A stretch of DNA of 64,000 nt from Pontibacter aydingkolensis (GTDB lineage Bacteria; Bacteroidota; Bacteroidia; Cytophagales; Hymenobacteraceae), in the NCBI RefSeq assembly GCF_019443125.1, contig NZ_JAHYXK010000017.1:1-64000 (forward strand). The letters run 5' to 3'. The stretch's first letter is position 1; each line of letters begins with the position of its first letter. Shown here in pieces: positions 26,357 to 36,550 of the stretch. The translations under genes and the position numbers were made by a program. The notes beneath the pieces were generated by a model, which worked only from the letters and a program-made list of their open reading frames with translations, had not been told where the DNA came from and made no database searches.

Positions 26357-26392
26357 ACCCTGACCGCAGTCGGATGCAACAGCGATCAGGGT
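26357..26392 (-). terminator. Stem-loop downstream of nuoN
   Basis: ACCCTGACCGC (26357-26367) pairs with GCGATCAGGGT (26382-26392) with one mismatch and a 14-base loop. It is 26 bases beyond the nuoN stop, where the complex I operon should end. No U tract follows, so its role as a terminator is tentative. Confidence 0.5.
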
Positions 26393-26418
26393 TAATAGCA
26401 ATATGTTGCAGATATATT

Positions 26419-27873
26419 TTACAGAGCAGGTGCGCTTACAGAGAGTGTAATGTTTTCGATGAGCTGCATGAGGCTGGTAGGGTATACCCCAACATAAACT
26501 AAAAGTACAGCCAGCAGTGCGATAGTTATGCCACTTACCAGGTAAGCCGATGGATGGAGCGCCTGACGTTCGCGGCCAGCGTTGGTCTGGTAAAACATAA
26601 CAGCAATGATCTTAATATAATAGTATAAACCGATGACACTATTGAGGGCCAGCATTACTACCATTAGCCACAGATCAGTTTTAACACCTGCCGCCAGCAC
26701 ATAAAACTTGCCTACAAAGCCTGCCGTTAACGGAATGCCAGCCAGTGAAAGTAACATGGCCGTAAACGCAGCTGCCGTCCAGGGGCGTCGCCAGAGCAAG
26801 CCGCGGTAATCTTCCATCTGCTCCGCATCGCGTTCTTCATCCGAAAGCAGGGTTATGATGCCAAAAGCGCCCAGACTTGTAATAAAATAAGCCACCAAAT
26901 AAAATGTAACCGCTTCTACTCCCAAAACATTACCCGCCAGAAAAGCCACCAGTACATAACCCAGGTGCGCAATGGAAGAATAGGCCAATATACGCTTTAC
27001 GTTGTTTTGCATCAGTGCAAGTATGTTGCCTATAAACATAGAGGCAATGGTAATTATGGTGAAAATAAGTATAAGCGCAGGGTAGTTAAAGCCATTGGTC
27101 TCTAAAAAGAACCGGATCAGCAGGGCTACCATGCCACCTTTGGAAACTGTGGCAATAAAGGCCGTAACAGGGGCAGGAGCACCCTCATACACATCCGGCG
27201 TCCACATATGGAAAGGCACCACGCCTAGCTTAAAGCCAACCCCGATCACCATCATCCCGAACCCGACCAGAAGTATAAGTGGTGTTTCCTGGAAAGCAGA
27301 CAAAGCGATGCCAATCTCCGTAAAGCCCATGGTGCCTGTTACAGCATATACCAGGGCCATTCCGAAAAGCAGGAAAGCAGAGGACAAGGCGGCAAGTACA
27401 AGGTATTTGATGCCGGCTTCGTCTGAGCGTTCACGGGTACGCAGGTAGGCAATTAGGCCATAAAGCGATACGCTGAGTACCTCCAGTCCCAGAAACAAAG
27501 AGGCAAAGTGATTGCTGATCACCATCACGCAGGCACCCAGGGTTGCCAGAATGTGCAGGATATAGTATTCCTCTTTCCGTTCTTCGCGCTGCTCAAAGTA
27601 AGCGTACGAAAGCATGGCCACCACCAATGAGGATAGGAGTATAAGTCCGATATAGAACAATGCAAAGCTATCGATCACAAATAGCGGCCTGATGTAGTAT
27701 GGCTCATCGTATCCGATCTCGAACAGCGAAGCAAAGGCTGCAATAAGAGATAGTAGCGTGATGATGTATATGATCTTATGGTAGCGTTTTACTGCAATTA
27801 CCAGCATCGTGATGAGCGAAGCCATTACAAGTATAAGCAACGGCATCAGGTATATAAAATCATTTAAGACCAT
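26419..27873 (-). CDS. nuoN: NADH-quinone oxidoreductase subunit N
   Basis: The 484-residue antiporter-like membrane subunit of complex I, last gene of the operon. About fourteen hydrophobic helices are visible. Conserved polar elements include GFKLGVVPFHMWTPDVYEGAP (discontinuous helix with the proton-channel Lys) and LAYSSIAHLGYVLVAF. The start overlaps the 3' end of nuoM by 14 bases. A stem-loop lies just downstream at 26357-26392. Confidence 0.96.
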   Translation of the reverse strand: MVLNDFIYLMPLLILVMASLITMLVIAVKRYHKIIYIITLLSLIAAFASLFEIGYDEPYYIRPLFVIDSFALFYIGLILLSSLVVAMLSYAYFEQREERKEEYYILHILATLGACVMVISNHFASLFLGLEVLSVSLYGLIAYLRTRERSDEAGIKYLVLAALSSAFLLFGMALVYAVTGTMGFTEIGIALSAFQETPLILLVGFGMMVIGVGFKLGVVPFHMWTPDVYEGAPAPVTAFIATVSKGGMVALLIRFFLETNGFNYPALILIFTIITIASMFIGNILALMQNNVKRILAYSSIAHLGYVLVAFLAGNVLGVEAVTFYLVAYFITSLGAFGIITLLSDEERDAEQMEDYRGLLWRRPWTAAAFTAMLLSLAGIPLTAGFVGKFYVLAAGVKTDLWLMVVMLALNSVIGLYYYIKIIAVMFYQTNAGRERQALHPSAYLVSGITIALLAVLLVYVGVYPTSLMQLIENITLSVSAPAL

Positions 27874-29452
27874 AAGCGCCTCCCTTATTTTTGAGTTTAT
27901 TTAGTTGCGAAAGAGAATCTGCAGGCTGAAGTATAAGTTGAGGTTGCTCCAGCGAAATGGTTCTGTCTTCAGGCACATTGGTGTAGGCCTGCAGTTGCTC
28001 GTCGATAGATGGTTTCGCTGTGTCGATTACCGGTTGCGGGTACAGGCCTAGCCAGAGGATCAGCAGCACCATCGGTACCATGATCAGCATTTCACGGGCA
28101 GACAGATCATGGATGATATGATCTGTCAGGTTCTGTCCATAAAATATTTTCTTGAGTATGCGCAGCGAGTATGCGGTTGCCAGCACCAGGCCGATGGTGG
28201 CAAAAACCGTTAGCCAGTTGTTAGCCTGCCAGCTACCAACCAGGGTCAGGAATTCTGCGATAAAGTTGCCCAACCCCGGAAGCCCCAGCGAAGCCATCAC
28301 AAACACCATGGCGATCACACCCATTTTAGGCGCCGTAGCCCAGAAGCCACCCATCTTTCTGATGTCGCGGGTATGAATGCGATCATACAAAAAGCCGGCA
28401 AGTATAAATAGTGCACCTGTGCTTAAACCGTGCGTGATCATCTGCATAACCACACCTTGCAGCGCGAGTTCGTTAAAGGCAAAAACACCCAGTATTACAA
28501 AACCCATGTGGCTTACCGAAGTATAGGCTACCAGTCGTTTGAGGTCGGTTTGGGAGTAGGCAAGTATGGCCCCGTAAAGTATACCGATCACGCCCAGCAG
28601 CATGGCCCAGGGCGCAAAAGCCTGAGCAGCCTCCGGAAAAAATGGAAGCACAAAACGAAGCAGTCCATAAGCACCGGTTTTAAGCAGCAGTCCGGCAAGT
28701 ATAACGCTACCGGCCGTTGGTGCCTGTGAGTGTGCATCGGGTAACCAGGAATGGAACGGCACCACCGGAAGCTTTACCAGGAAGGCAGCCAGGAAACCAA
28801 ACATCAGCCACATGCCCACAGCAGGAGAGAAGCTGGTACCCAGCAATTCAAAGTAGTTAAAAGTATAAACTCCTGTCTGGGAGCCATGTATAAAGTATAA
28901 ACTAAGTATAGCCAGGAGCATTAAAAGTCCACTTGCCTGCGTAAAGATGAAAAACTTGTAAGCTGCGTAGGTTCTGTTCTCATGCCCCCAGATACCGATG
29001 AGGAAGTACATCGGTATCAACATCACCTCCCAGAAGAAATAGAAGAGGAACAGGTCCATGGTCAGGAACACACCAGTAATGCCAGCCAGTACCCACAGCA
29101 AGTTAAAATGGAAGAAGCCGACTTTGTTGTAGATTTCGTTCCAGGAGACCAGCACAGCTATAAAACCCAGCACAAACGTTAGCAGCAGCATAAGCAGGCT
29201 CAGTCCATCCAGGGCCAGGTCAAAGCCAACACCCCATTGCGGAATCCATTCTATGTTCAGTTGCATGAGCCAGGCACCTGTAGCCTTAGGGTTTGCTGCC
29301 GGTTCTGCCAACCAGATCCAGGCTGCTAGGGCCAGGTTAGGAAGTATGGCCAGCAGGGAGATCCAGCGGGGCAGGGCATCGTTTATCCTTCCGGAAAGCC
29401 AGGCAAGTATACCACCTACCATTAGTATTACGATCATCCAGAGTAGTATCAT
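27860..29452 (-). CDS. nuoM: NADH-quinone oxidoreductase subunit M
   Basis: The 530-residue proton-pumping antiporter-like subunit. Signature segments are FFWEVMLIPMYFLIGIWG (with the key Glu), VKLPVVPFHSWLPDAHSQAP and LVAYTSVSHMGFVILGVFA. The coding strand is rich in ATA-CTT (Ile-Leu) pairs, giving many AAGTATA heptamers on the plus strand. It overlaps nuoL by 4 bases and nuoN by 14. Confidence 0.96.
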   Translation of the reverse strand: MILLWMIVILMVGGILAWLSGRINDALPRWISLLAILPNLALAAWIWLAEPAANPKATGAWLMQLNIEWIPQWGVGFDLALDGLSLLMLLLTFVLGFIAVLVSWNEIYNKVGFFHFNLLWVLAGITGVFLTMDLFLFYFFWEVMLIPMYFLIGIWGHENRTYAAYKFFIFTQASGLLMLLAILSLYFIHGSQTGVYTFNYFELLGTSFSPAVGMWLMFGFLAAFLVKLPVVPFHSWLPDAHSQAPTAGSVILAGLLLKTGAYGLLRFVLPFFPEAAQAFAPWAMLLGVIGILYGAILAYSQTDLKRLVAYTSVSHMGFVILGVFAFNELALQGVVMQMITHGLSTGALFILAGFLYDRIHTRDIRKMGGFWATAPKMGVIAMVFVMASLGLPGLGNFIAEFLTLVGSWQANNWLTVFATIGLVLATAYSLRILKKIFYGQNLTDHIIHDLSAREMLIMVPMVLLILWLGLYPQPVIDTAKPSIDEQLQAYTNVPEDRTISLEQPQLILQPADSLSQLNKLKNKGGAYGLK

Positions 29453-31335
29453 AGCAGCATGCTTATAGTTACAATAAGTATGGCACCCACCAGCACACCC
29501 ATCATGTAAGTGCGCAGCATTCCGGTTTGGGTGCGTGAGAACACGCTGTTTAGCCAGCGGGTAAAGTTGGCCAGTCCGGTATAAAAGAAGTCAATTCCAT
29601 CGTTGCGGTTTACTTTAGACAGATAAACAAACGGACGAACAAACAAGGCATCATAAAGCGCATCGAAACCCCAGCCGGAATACCAGAAACGGTGCAGGCT
29701 CATGGCGAATCTGGACCGCTCAATGCTCTGTACCAGGTGCGGTTTTTTAAGATAGAACAGGTAAGCGATGTAAATGCCCGAAAGTGCCACCAATGCTGCC
29801 ACGATCTGGAAAATCCATTCGATGGTAGAAAGGCCTTCGTCGATCACAATAACAGGCAGCACCGGCTCCAGGTAATTCGTGAAAAGCGTAAAGTGGGCAA
29901 AGTTGTGCGGCAACTCTATAAAACCGCCGAATACAGAAAGTATGGCCAGTACGACCAAAGGAAGCTTTATCCAGAATCCCGGCATGTGGCTGATGTACGT
30001 TTTCTCTTCCCCGAAAAAAGTGATGAACACCATCCGGAACGTATAAATAGAGGTAACAAAAGCTCCCAGTAAAGCTGCAATGTAAAGTATAATACTCCCG
30101 CGTTCTCCTGCCAACCCAAGCCACAGAATCTGGTCTTTACTATAAAATCCGGCGCTTATCAAAGGCACAGCAGCCAGCGAGGCAGAACCAATCAAAAAGG
30201 TCCAGAACACAATGGGCATTTTGTGGCGCAGGCCTCCCATCTTAAACATGTCGTGCTCGTGGTGCAATGCCATGATTACTGCTCCGGCTCCAAGGAAGAG
30301 TAGGGCTTTAAAAAACGCATGGATCATGAAGTGGAACACCGCGGCTGACCAGGCACCAACGCCCAAAGCCAGGAACATGTAGCCGATCTGGCTGATGGTG
30401 GAGTAGGCGAGTACCCGTTTCAGGTCGTTTTGCGTGAGGGCTGTAAAGCCAGCTATAAGCAAGGTGGCAGCACCGATAAAAGCTACTACCATCTGGGCAG
30501 TAGGAGCCAGCTCGAACAGCACGTAGGTTCTGGATATTAAGTATACGCCAGCCGTAACCATGGTTGCTGCATGTATGAGCGCACTAACAGGAGAGGGGCC
30601 GGCCATGGCATCGGGTAGCCAGGTCTGCAAAGGCAACTGCGCCGATTTACCCACCGCGCCACCTACCAGCAGCAGCGCCACCAGTACGGCAGTCTGTGAG
30701 CCAACCGACCAGGTTTGAGGTGCCTGCGTAAGAATTTCCTGAATATTTAATGTGCCAAAATACTGGAAGAGCAGGAACAGGCCAATGGCCATAGCCGTAT
30801 CGCCTACACGTGTGATGATGAAGGCCTTTCGGGCAGCATATCCATTGGCCGGCTCACGGTACCAGAATCCGATCAACAGAAAACTGCACAATCCCACACC
30901 TTCCCAGCCTAAGTATAAAAGCACCAGGTTATCAGCCATCACCAATACCAGCATGGCACAGACAAACAGGTTCATGCTTGCAAAGAAGCGTGAGTAATCG
31001 GCATCTTCGGCCATAAACTCGGCAGAGTATAAATGAATGAGAAAACCGACAAAGGTGATCACGAAAATAAACACCATCGTAAGCGCATCCATATGGAAGC
31101 CTATACTTGGGTTAAAGCCTGCCACGTTAAACCATTGCCACACTTGTTGATCGTACATGGCAACGCCATCTGATAAAAACTGCAGGCCTAAAAGTATGGT
31201 TAATAGTGCCGAGCCCCCCACACTGCCAGCACCTATTACTGGCACCAAAGCACGCGGCATTTTAAGTCCGAAAAGTATAAGCAGGGTTGCCCCAAGTAAG
31301 GGCAGGGCGGGAATAAGCCAGATCAGATTTTCCAT
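29449..31335 (-). CDS. nuoL: NADH-quinone oxidoreductase subunit L
   Basis: The 628-residue distal antiporter-like subunit, whose C-terminal lateral helix runs along the membrane arm. YLGWEGVGLCSFLLIGFWY, KSAQLPLQTWLPDAMAGPSP and LAYSTISQIGYMFLALGVG are the family signatures, and a long C-terminal extension (about 480-628) fits the piston helix and last helix. It begins 3 bases after the nuoK stop and overlaps nuoM by 4. Confidence 0.96.
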   Translation of the reverse strand: MENLIWLIPALPLLGATLLILFGLKMPRALVPVIGAGSVGGSALLTILLGLQFLSDGVAMYDQQVWQWFNVAGFNPSIGFHMDALTMVFIFVITFVGFLIHLYSAEFMAEDADYSRFFASMNLFVCAMLVLVMADNLVLLYLGWEGVGLCSFLLIGFWYREPANGYAARKAFIITRVGDTAMAIGLFLLFQYFGTLNIQEILTQAPQTWSVGSQTAVLVALLLVGGAVGKSAQLPLQTWLPDAMAGPSPVSALIHAATMVTAGVYLISRTYVLFELAPTAQMVVAFIGAATLLIAGFTALTQNDLKRVLAYSTISQIGYMFLALGVGAWSAAVFHFMIHAFFKALLFLGAGAVIMALHHEHDMFKMGGLRHKMPIVFWTFLIGSASLAAVPLISAGFYSKDQILWLGLAGERGSIILYIAALLGAFVTSIYTFRMVFITFFGEEKTYISHMPGFWIKLPLVVLAILSVFGGFIELPHNFAHFTLFTNYLEPVLPVIVIDEGLSTIEWIFQIVAALVALSGIYIAYLFYLKKPHLVQSIERSRFAMSLHRFWYSGWGFDALYDALFVRPFVYLSKVNRNDGIDFFYTGLANFTRWLNSVFSRTQTGMLRTYMMGVLVGAILIVTISMLL

Positions 31336-31338
31336 AAT

Positions 31339-31647
31339 TTATCCTCTCATTCTACTTGCGGCATCGCTGTCCAAGGTTTTTAACTGGTGATACAACTGAA
31401 GTATAAGCGCCAGACCCACAGATACCTCTGCGGCTGCCATGGTAAGTATAAATATGAACATGATCTGCCCATCGGGTTGGGCCCAGCGCATGCCTGCCAC
31501 AATAAAGGCCAGGCCAGCAGCATTGAGCATGATCTCTACCGAGATGAGCATAAAGATGATGTTGCGCCGGATGAGCACCCCAAATAAGCCAAGTATAAAA
31601 AGTATGGCCGCTAATAGCAGTCCGGCTTCCATGCTTACTCCGTTCAT
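31339..31647 (-). CDS. nuoK: NADH-quinone oxidoreductase subunit K
   Basis: A 102-residue, three-helix membrane subunit. [20 protein letters not shown] carries the conserved Glu of helix 2, and [17 protein letters not shown] carries that of helix 3; both lie in the proton path of complex I. Its start overlaps the end of nuoJ by 4 bases. Confidence 0.95.
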   Translation of the reverse strand: MNGVSMEAGLLLAAILFILGLFGVLIRRNIIFMLISVEIMLNAAGLAFIVAGMRWAQPDGQIMFIFILTMAAAEVSVGLALILQLYHQLKTLDSDAASRMRG

Positions 31648-32174
31648 TGTGCTGCCTCCTTTTCCAGAAATCGGTGAATAACTTTTTTATTCTGACGGCC
31701 CAGATGATAAGCTCCTACGATACCAGCCATGAGCAGCATGCCACACAACTGGACTCCCAGCATATAAGGCCCAAATAACGCGATACCAACCAGCCGTGCA
31801 TCTACAGCCACAACGGCAGTTTGCTGAAATTCAGCAGCCGTGAATATGTACACCAACTCAGCCAGCAGCACCGCTGAAAGTATAGCCGGCCCTATCCAGA
31901 TGCGGGGCTTCAGCCATTCTTCCTCTGTTTTTACTGATTCTGCATTCAGGTTCAGCATCATGATCACGAAGATGATAAGCACCACAATGGCTCCGGCGTA
32001 AATAATGATCTCGAGGGCAGCCATGAAGGGAGCCCCTAGTGTGAAGAACACCACCGCAATTGCCAGAAAAGACACCACTAAGTATAACAGTGCGTGTATC
32101 ATGTTGTACCTGGTGATAACCATGACGGTGGAAAGTATGGCAACAGCTGCCGCGATGTAAAATGTCAGTTCCAT
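31644..32174 (-). CDS. nuoJ: NADH-quinone oxidoreductase subunit J
   Basis: A 176-residue membrane subunit with five helices. [22 protein letters not shown] and [21 protein letters not shown] (which carries the conserved pi-bulge region of helix 3) identify it. The C-terminal tail after the last helix is short and basic. It lies 4 bases after nuoI and overlaps nuoK by 4 bases. Confidence 0.95.
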   Translation of the reverse strand: MELTFYIAAAVAILSTVMVITRYNMIHALLYLVVSFLAIAVVFFTLGAPFMAALEIIIYAGAIVVLIIFVIMMLNLNAESVKTEEEWLKPRIWIGPAILSAVLLAELVYIFTAAEFQQTAVVAVDARLVGIALFGPYMLGVQLCGMLLMAGIVGAYHLGRQNKKVIHRFLEKEAAQ

Positions 32175-32178
32175 GGCC

Positions 32179-32694
32179 TTATGGTAATAAGCTTTTGATA
32201 TCTACCGGAGGAGTTTCGTTCTCTGCCTCTCCTTTGTCTTTGCCGCCGATGGCCATACCGGCCACCTTGTAGTAGTTGTAGCCGTGGTACTTGCCCTCTC
32301 CGTTTATGAGCAGATCATCTTTCTCGTACACCAGGTTCTGGCGGTTGTATTCTCCCATCTCAAAATCTGGTATAAGTTGTATGGCATAAGTAGGGCAGGC
32401 CTCTTCGCAGAAGCCGCAGAAAATGCAGCGCGAAAAGTTTATTTGGAAAAACTCCGGATAGCGCCTGCCGGTTGGATCTTCGGTGGCTTGCAGTGCAATG
32501 CAATCTACGGGGCAGGCTGCAGCGCACAGGTTACAGGCCACGCAGCGTTCGCCGCCGTCGGGGTCGCGGGTAAGTACAATGCGGCCACGCCAACGGGGAG
32601 GCAGGTAGTTTTTCTCTTCAGGGTAAAGTACGGTGTCACGCTTATGGAAAGCATGTAAAAACGTGAGCCACATGGTACGCAGTAAACTAAACAT
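32179..32694 (-). CDS. nuoI: NADH-quinone oxidoreductase subunit I (2x[4Fe-4S])
   Basis: A 171-residue peripheral-arm subunit carrying clusters N6a and N6b. Two ferredoxin motifs are complete: [15 protein letters not shown] and [15 protein letters not shown]. The N-terminal amphipathic part ([15 protein letters not shown]) fits membrane association. The gene is separated from nuoH by 164 bases containing a palindromic repeat, the only large gap in the nuoG-N half of the operon. Confidence 0.96.
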   Translation of the reverse strand: MFSLLRTMWLTFLHAFHKRDTVLYPEEKNYLPPRWRGRIVLTRDPDGGERCVACNLCAAACPVDCIALQATEDPTGRRYPEFFQINFSRCIFCGFCEEACPTYAIQLIPDFEMGEYNRQNLVYEKDDLLINGEGKYHGYNYYKVAGMAIGGKDKGEAENETPPVDIKSLLP

Positions 32695-32739
32695 ATTCCT
32701 GCTCCTTTCTTAAAGTGTATTTTATGCTATATTTCTTAC

Positions 32740-32820
32740 TGTCATTTCGAATGGAATGAGAAATCTGAATACTTTTACAGAACAAAATAATCCAGATTTA
32801 TCCCGAAGGTCGAAATGACA
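32740..32820. repeat. Dispersed inverted repeat inside the nuo operon
   Basis: TGTCATTTCGA (32740-32750) and TCGAAATGACA (32810-32820) are perfect 11-base inverted arms. Inner segments GAGAAATCTGAAT and TCCAGATTTATC are also partly complementary. A diverged relative lies at 61223-61328 (TGTCATTTCGAAC, then GTGAGAAATCT). It sits between nuoH and nuoI. Confidence 0.72.
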
Positions 32821-32825
32821 ATTGT

Positions 32826-32858
32826 TATTCACTCATTCACTCACCCATTCATTCAAAA
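32826..32858. repeat. ATTCACTC 8-base tandem repeat, copy 1
   Basis: ATTCACTCATTCACTCACCC followed by ATTCATTC forms a short microsatellite immediately downstream of nuoH. A near-identical string lies downstream of nuoCD at 38519-38545. Confidence 0.55.
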
Positions 32859-33821
32859 TCATTCTCCCAGCCACAACAACACTCCACCTGTAACCACCAG
32901 ATTTAGCAGTGTTAAGGGTAACAGTATCTTCCAGCCGTACTCCATTAACTGGTCGTAGCGGGGGCGTGGAAGCGAGGCACGGAGAAGTATAAACACGCTG
33001 ATAAACGCAAAGACCTTAAGTATAAACCAGACAATAGGCGGCAGTAAATCAGGGCCCAGCCAACCTCCAAAGTATAACAGCACCACCATGCAGGAGATAA
33101 GCGTAATGCCCATGTACTCTCCAATAAAGAAGATACCGAACTTCATACCCGAATACTCCGAGTGGAAACCGGCACTCAGTTCACTTTCCGCTTCAGGAAT
33201 ATCAAAGGGTAGGCGGTGCGTTTCGGCTATACCGGCGATAAAGAAGATTACAAAGCCCAGCAATTGCGGAATAAAGAACCACAATCCGCGTTGCGCCTCC
33301 ACAATCTCTGTTAGGTTAAAAGAGCCGCTCATCAGCACCACACCCATCAACGACAAACCCATGAAAACTTCGTAAGAAATCATCTGTGCCGCGCCGCGCA
33401 TGGCACCCAACAAACTATACTTGTTATTGGATGCCCAGCCTCCAAGTATGATACTGTAAGCACCCATCGACGACATAGCCAAGAAAAACAACAGACCAAT
33501 GTTGAGGTCTGCCACTACAATGCCGGGGGCAAAAGGTACTACCGCGAAAGCCATCAGCACAGAGGCCATCACAATAGCCGGGGCAATGATAAACACTGGC
33601 TTATCGGCAAAAGGCGGAATCCAGTCTTCTTTAAAAAACAGCTTCAGCGAGTCGGCCAGCACGATAAACAACCCGAAAGGCCCGGCGCGGTTAGGGCCGT
33701 AGCGGTCCTGCCAGAGGGCCAGCATGCGCCGTTCCACCCAGATGAGCCCTGCTGCCACATTAAGCAGCGCAAACAGCACACCGCCGATGATCAGGAGATA
33801 GGTTGAGGTTGCTTCTTCCAT
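32859..33821 (-). CDS. nuoH: NADH-quinone oxidoreductase subunit H
   Basis: The membrane subunit that forms the quinone-access site with NuoB and NuoD. I use the ATG at 33821 (MEEATSTYLLIIGG); a longer frame starts at 33848. WVERRMLALWQDRYGPNRAGP, ISYEVFMGLSLMGVVLM and FDIPEAESELSAGFHSEYSG are hallmark segments, including the charged loop lining the quinone tunnel. The length is 320 residues. The start overlaps the 3' end of nuoG by 31 bases. Confidence 0.96.
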   Translation of the reverse strand: MEEATSTYLLIIGGVLFALLNVAAGLIWVERRMLALWQDRYGPNRAGPFGLFIVLADSLKLFFKEDWIPPFADKPVFIIAPAIVMASVLMAFAVVPFAPGIVVADLNIGLLFFLAMSSMGAYSIILGGWASNNKYSLLGAMRGAAQMISYEVFMGLSLMGVVLMSGSFNLTEIVEAQRGLWFFIPQLLGFVIFFIAGIAETHRLPFDIPEAESELSAGFHSEYSGMKFGIFFIGEYMGITLISCMVVLLYFGGWLGPDLLPPIVWFILKVFAFISVFILLRASLPRPRYDQLMEYGWKILLPLTLLNLVVTGGVLLWLGE

Positions 33822-36550
33822 GATATTTCCCTGTTTAAAATACCCCATGCCGGTAACGCCGCAAAAGGCAAACCTGGCAAGCCAATTGGTAATCCTGCTG
33901 CTCCACGCGCTATAAACGAACCCGTTTTTACAGGCAACTGGTAAACTTGTTCTTCAATTTTAAAGGCTAAGGTATCGCCTTCTGCCAGATTCATTTCCTG
34001 TGCATCGTGGCTGTTGAGCATCACGTATGGTTCCGGCGATTTTTCCAGTATACCTTTGGTGTGGACACTTAACTCTTCTGTTCCGAAAGTATGGTAAAGC
34101 GGTACCAGGAACAGGTGCCTGTCGAGTGGCTGGAAATGTTCCGGGGCTTCATTGAAATGTGTACTTCTGCTTTGGAGTGTAGGCTTGATGAGTCTTGCTC
34201 CCGGATCGCCGCCTCGTAATGGTCCGCCTACCTCCAGTTGATACTTATTAATGGCCTGCACCGAGTTCCACCCCGGCGACCAGTAAAATGGTATGATGGA
34301 GGATGGGGCCTGTCCGCGGTAACCTTCCATAGTAAAGCTTAGCGCTGAGTCCGGGTCTTCGGCAGGTTTTGGCTCACTCACGTTGTTAACCGCGTTCATG
34401 GCGGTGCGTCCGCTAAAGCGATGGGTGGCGCGGGGTATTTTCTGGCCTGCAATCCGGAATTCTGCAGGTGGCGTTATACTTTCTATACCTATCAGATTAG
34501 GATGAGCAACTACCATGGCAGGAAGCAAATCGTCGAAATGTTCCCATCCGCGCATGTGCTGGTGTTGTACCTGGTCGCCAAGCTGTATGAGCCAGCGCCA
34601 GCTTTCCTGCATATCTTCTGTAGTAGGGTATACCTGGTAAAAGCGTTGTGCCCGGCCTTCGTTGTTCACTAATGTTCCGTCAGATTCAGCATAAGTGCCA
34701 GCAGCAAATAGCACGTCTGCCCGTTCTGTTGTTTTGTTGTGCAGCGAGTCCAGCACGATCACATGCTTACACTTGTCGAAGAACTTGTTTACCTGTGCGG
34801 CGCTTGCTCTGCGGTAAAGGTCATTTTCCAGGATGATCACTGTATCTGCGTAACCATTACCAATAGCATCGAAGGCAGACTCCAACCTGTGACCTCCCAG
34901 CATATCTAGCCCAATGCTGTTGCATTCAGGGGCAGTAAGCATGATACCGACATCTTTGCCTTTGGCCTTAAGCGCATTGCCAATGTTAGCAGCCGCTTTT
35001 ATTATACTTTCGCGTCCGCCATGGGTGCCGGAAATAACTGCTGGTTTTTGTGCAGATAAAAGAGTATCGGCAATTTGCTTTGCCAGCCGTTGTGTTTGTT
35101 CGCTTACATCGTGCACTGTAATCTCTTCACCGGCAATAATGCTTGCAACTATAAAACCGAGCCGGGCAATCTCGGCGGGTGTTGCATTAAAGGTTTCAGT
35201 GGCAATCTCATCAAGTTTCGTAGGTTGGAAAGAGGCGATAAACAGCGGTCCTTTTTTGTCCTGAATCAGTTCACGCACAGCCGCGTCCTGCCACATGGGA
35301 AAACCTGCTTTGGGTACATCTTCCAGCATGGGTTGCTGCCTGACAGATTGCCTTACAGCCAGGTCGAGCATAGGGGCAGTATTGGTCAGGTCTTCACCAA
35401 GTATAAACACGGCATCGCAACGCTCCACTTCTTTCAGCGAAAGTATGTGAGCCTCTGTTTGCTGCAAAACTTCCAGGTTAAACTCTACCAGGTCGTGGTC
35501 CGGCTCTGAAACACCCTGGTAAAAATGCTCGTCGCCAACCAGTGTCTTTAAAGCAAAGTTAGATTCCATAGAGGCACGCGGTGAACCAATGCCGATTACC
35601 CTGCCATTACGGATCATTTTTGCTGCTTCTTCCAGGGCTATACTTTTGCTTGTCGACTCAGGCAGTTTACTTCTTACCAACGGCTTGCGCACACGGCTGG
35701 CGCTGTTTACAAACTCATATCCAAAGCGGCCACGGTCGCAGAGGAAGTAACCGTTTACTTCGCCGTTAAACCTCGTGGTGATGTTGCGCAGCGTGCCGTA
35801 GCGTTCGCCGGCAATGGTGTTGCAACCGAGGCTGCAGTGCTGGCAAACAGAAGGTGCTGTGGTAAGGTCCCATTTACGGGTATAGTGCTCTTTCAGCGTT
35901 TTGTCGGTGAATACGCCGGTTGGGCATACTTCTGCCAGGTTGCCGCTGAACTCGCTTTCCAGCATGCCGTCTTCGTGACGCCCAAAGTATAAATGGTTGT
36001 GTGCGGCAAATACATCCAGGTCTTTTCCGCCGGCATAGTCTTTATAGTAGCGCACGCAGCGGTAGCACTGTATGCAGCGGTTCATCTCGTGGTTCAGGAA
36101 CGGACCCAAGTACTGGTTACGGTAGGTGCGCTTCTCAAACGTATACTTTCGGTAGTTGTGTCCGGTCATCACAGTCATGTCCTGCAGGTGGCAGGAGCCG
36201 CCCTCGTCGCACACGGCACAGTCGTGGGGGTGGTTGGTCATGAGCCAGCCTATGATGTTGCTCCTGAAATCCTTTGCCTGCGGGTTTTGGATGGAAAGCC
36301 GCAGGCCATCGCGCACCGGCTCCATGCACGACATGATCAACCTGCCAACTGTATCGTTTTCGTCTTTAAATACTTTTACTGCGCATTGGCGGCAGGCACC
36401 TACTGAGCCCATAGCCGGATGCCAGCAAAAGTATGGCAGGTCTTCGCCAAGGCTCAGACATGCCTCCAACAGGTTTTTGCCTGGCTTTACCTCAAACGGC
36501 TGGCCGTCTATGAATATGGTTACCTTTGGTGCTACTTCTTCCATGGACAT
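33791..36550 (-). CDS. nuoG: NADH-quinone oxidoreductase subunit G
   Basis: A 919-residue iron-sulfur subunit. An N-terminal [2Fe-2S] ferredoxin domain (CWHPAMGSVGACRQCAVKVF) is followed by a His-ligated motif (HDCAVCDEGGSCHLQD) and RCIQCYRCVRYYKDYAGG. A further Cys set, CQHCSLGCNT, begins the molybdopterin-oxidoreductase-like domain that makes up the C-terminal two thirds and carries no metal cofactor in complex I. The start codon lies within the last 19 bases of nuoF, so the two overlap. Confidence 0.95.
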   Translation of the reverse strand: MSMEEVAPKVTIFIDGQPFEVKPGKNLLEACLSLGEDLPYFCWHPAMGSVGACRQCAVKVFKDENDTVGRLIMSCMEPVRDGLRLSIQNPQAKDFRSNIIGWLMTNHPHDCAVCDEGGSCHLQDMTVMTGHNYRKYTFEKRTYRNQYLGPFLNHEMNRCIQCYRCVRYYKDYAGGKDLDVFAAHNHLYFGRHEDGMLESEFSGNLAEVCPTGVFTDKTLKEHYTRKWDLTTAPSVCQHCSLGCNTIAGERYGTLRNITTRFNGEVNGYFLCDRGRFGYEFVNSASRVRKPLVRSKLPESTSKSIALEEAAKMIRNGRVIGIGSPRASMESNFALKTLVGDEHFYQGVSEPDHDLVEFNLEVLQQTEAHILSLKEVERCDAVFILGEDLTNTAPMLDLAVRQSVRQQPMLEDVPKAGFPMWQDAAVRELIQDKKGPLFIASFQPTKLDEIATETFNATPAEIARLGFIVASIIAGEEITVHDVSEQTQRLAKQIADTLLSAQKPAVISGTHGGRESIIKAAANIGNALKAKGKDVGIMLTAPECNSIGLDMLGGHRLESAFDAIGNGYADTVIILENDLYRRASAAQVNKFFDKCKHVIVLDSLHNKTTERADVLFAAGTYAESDGTLVNNEGRAQRFYQVYPTTEDMQESWRWLIQLGDQVQHQHMRGWEHFDDLLPAMVVAHPNLIGIESITPPAEFRIAGQKIPRATHRFSGRTAMNAVNNVSEPKPAEDPDSALSFTMEGYRGQAPSSIIPFYWSPGWNSVQAINKYQLEVGGPLRGGDPGARLIKPTLQSRSTHFNEAPEHFQPLDRHLFLVPLYHTFGTEELSVHTKGILEKSPEPYVMLNSHDAQEMNLAEGDTLAFKIEEQVYQLPVKTGSFIARGAAGLPIGLPGLPFAALPAWGILNREISWKKQPQPIS

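Noticed and set aside
32740..32820. The nuoH-nuoI palindrome as a Rho-independent terminator
   Set aside because: There is no U tract, and it lies inside an operon whose downstream genes must be transcribed.
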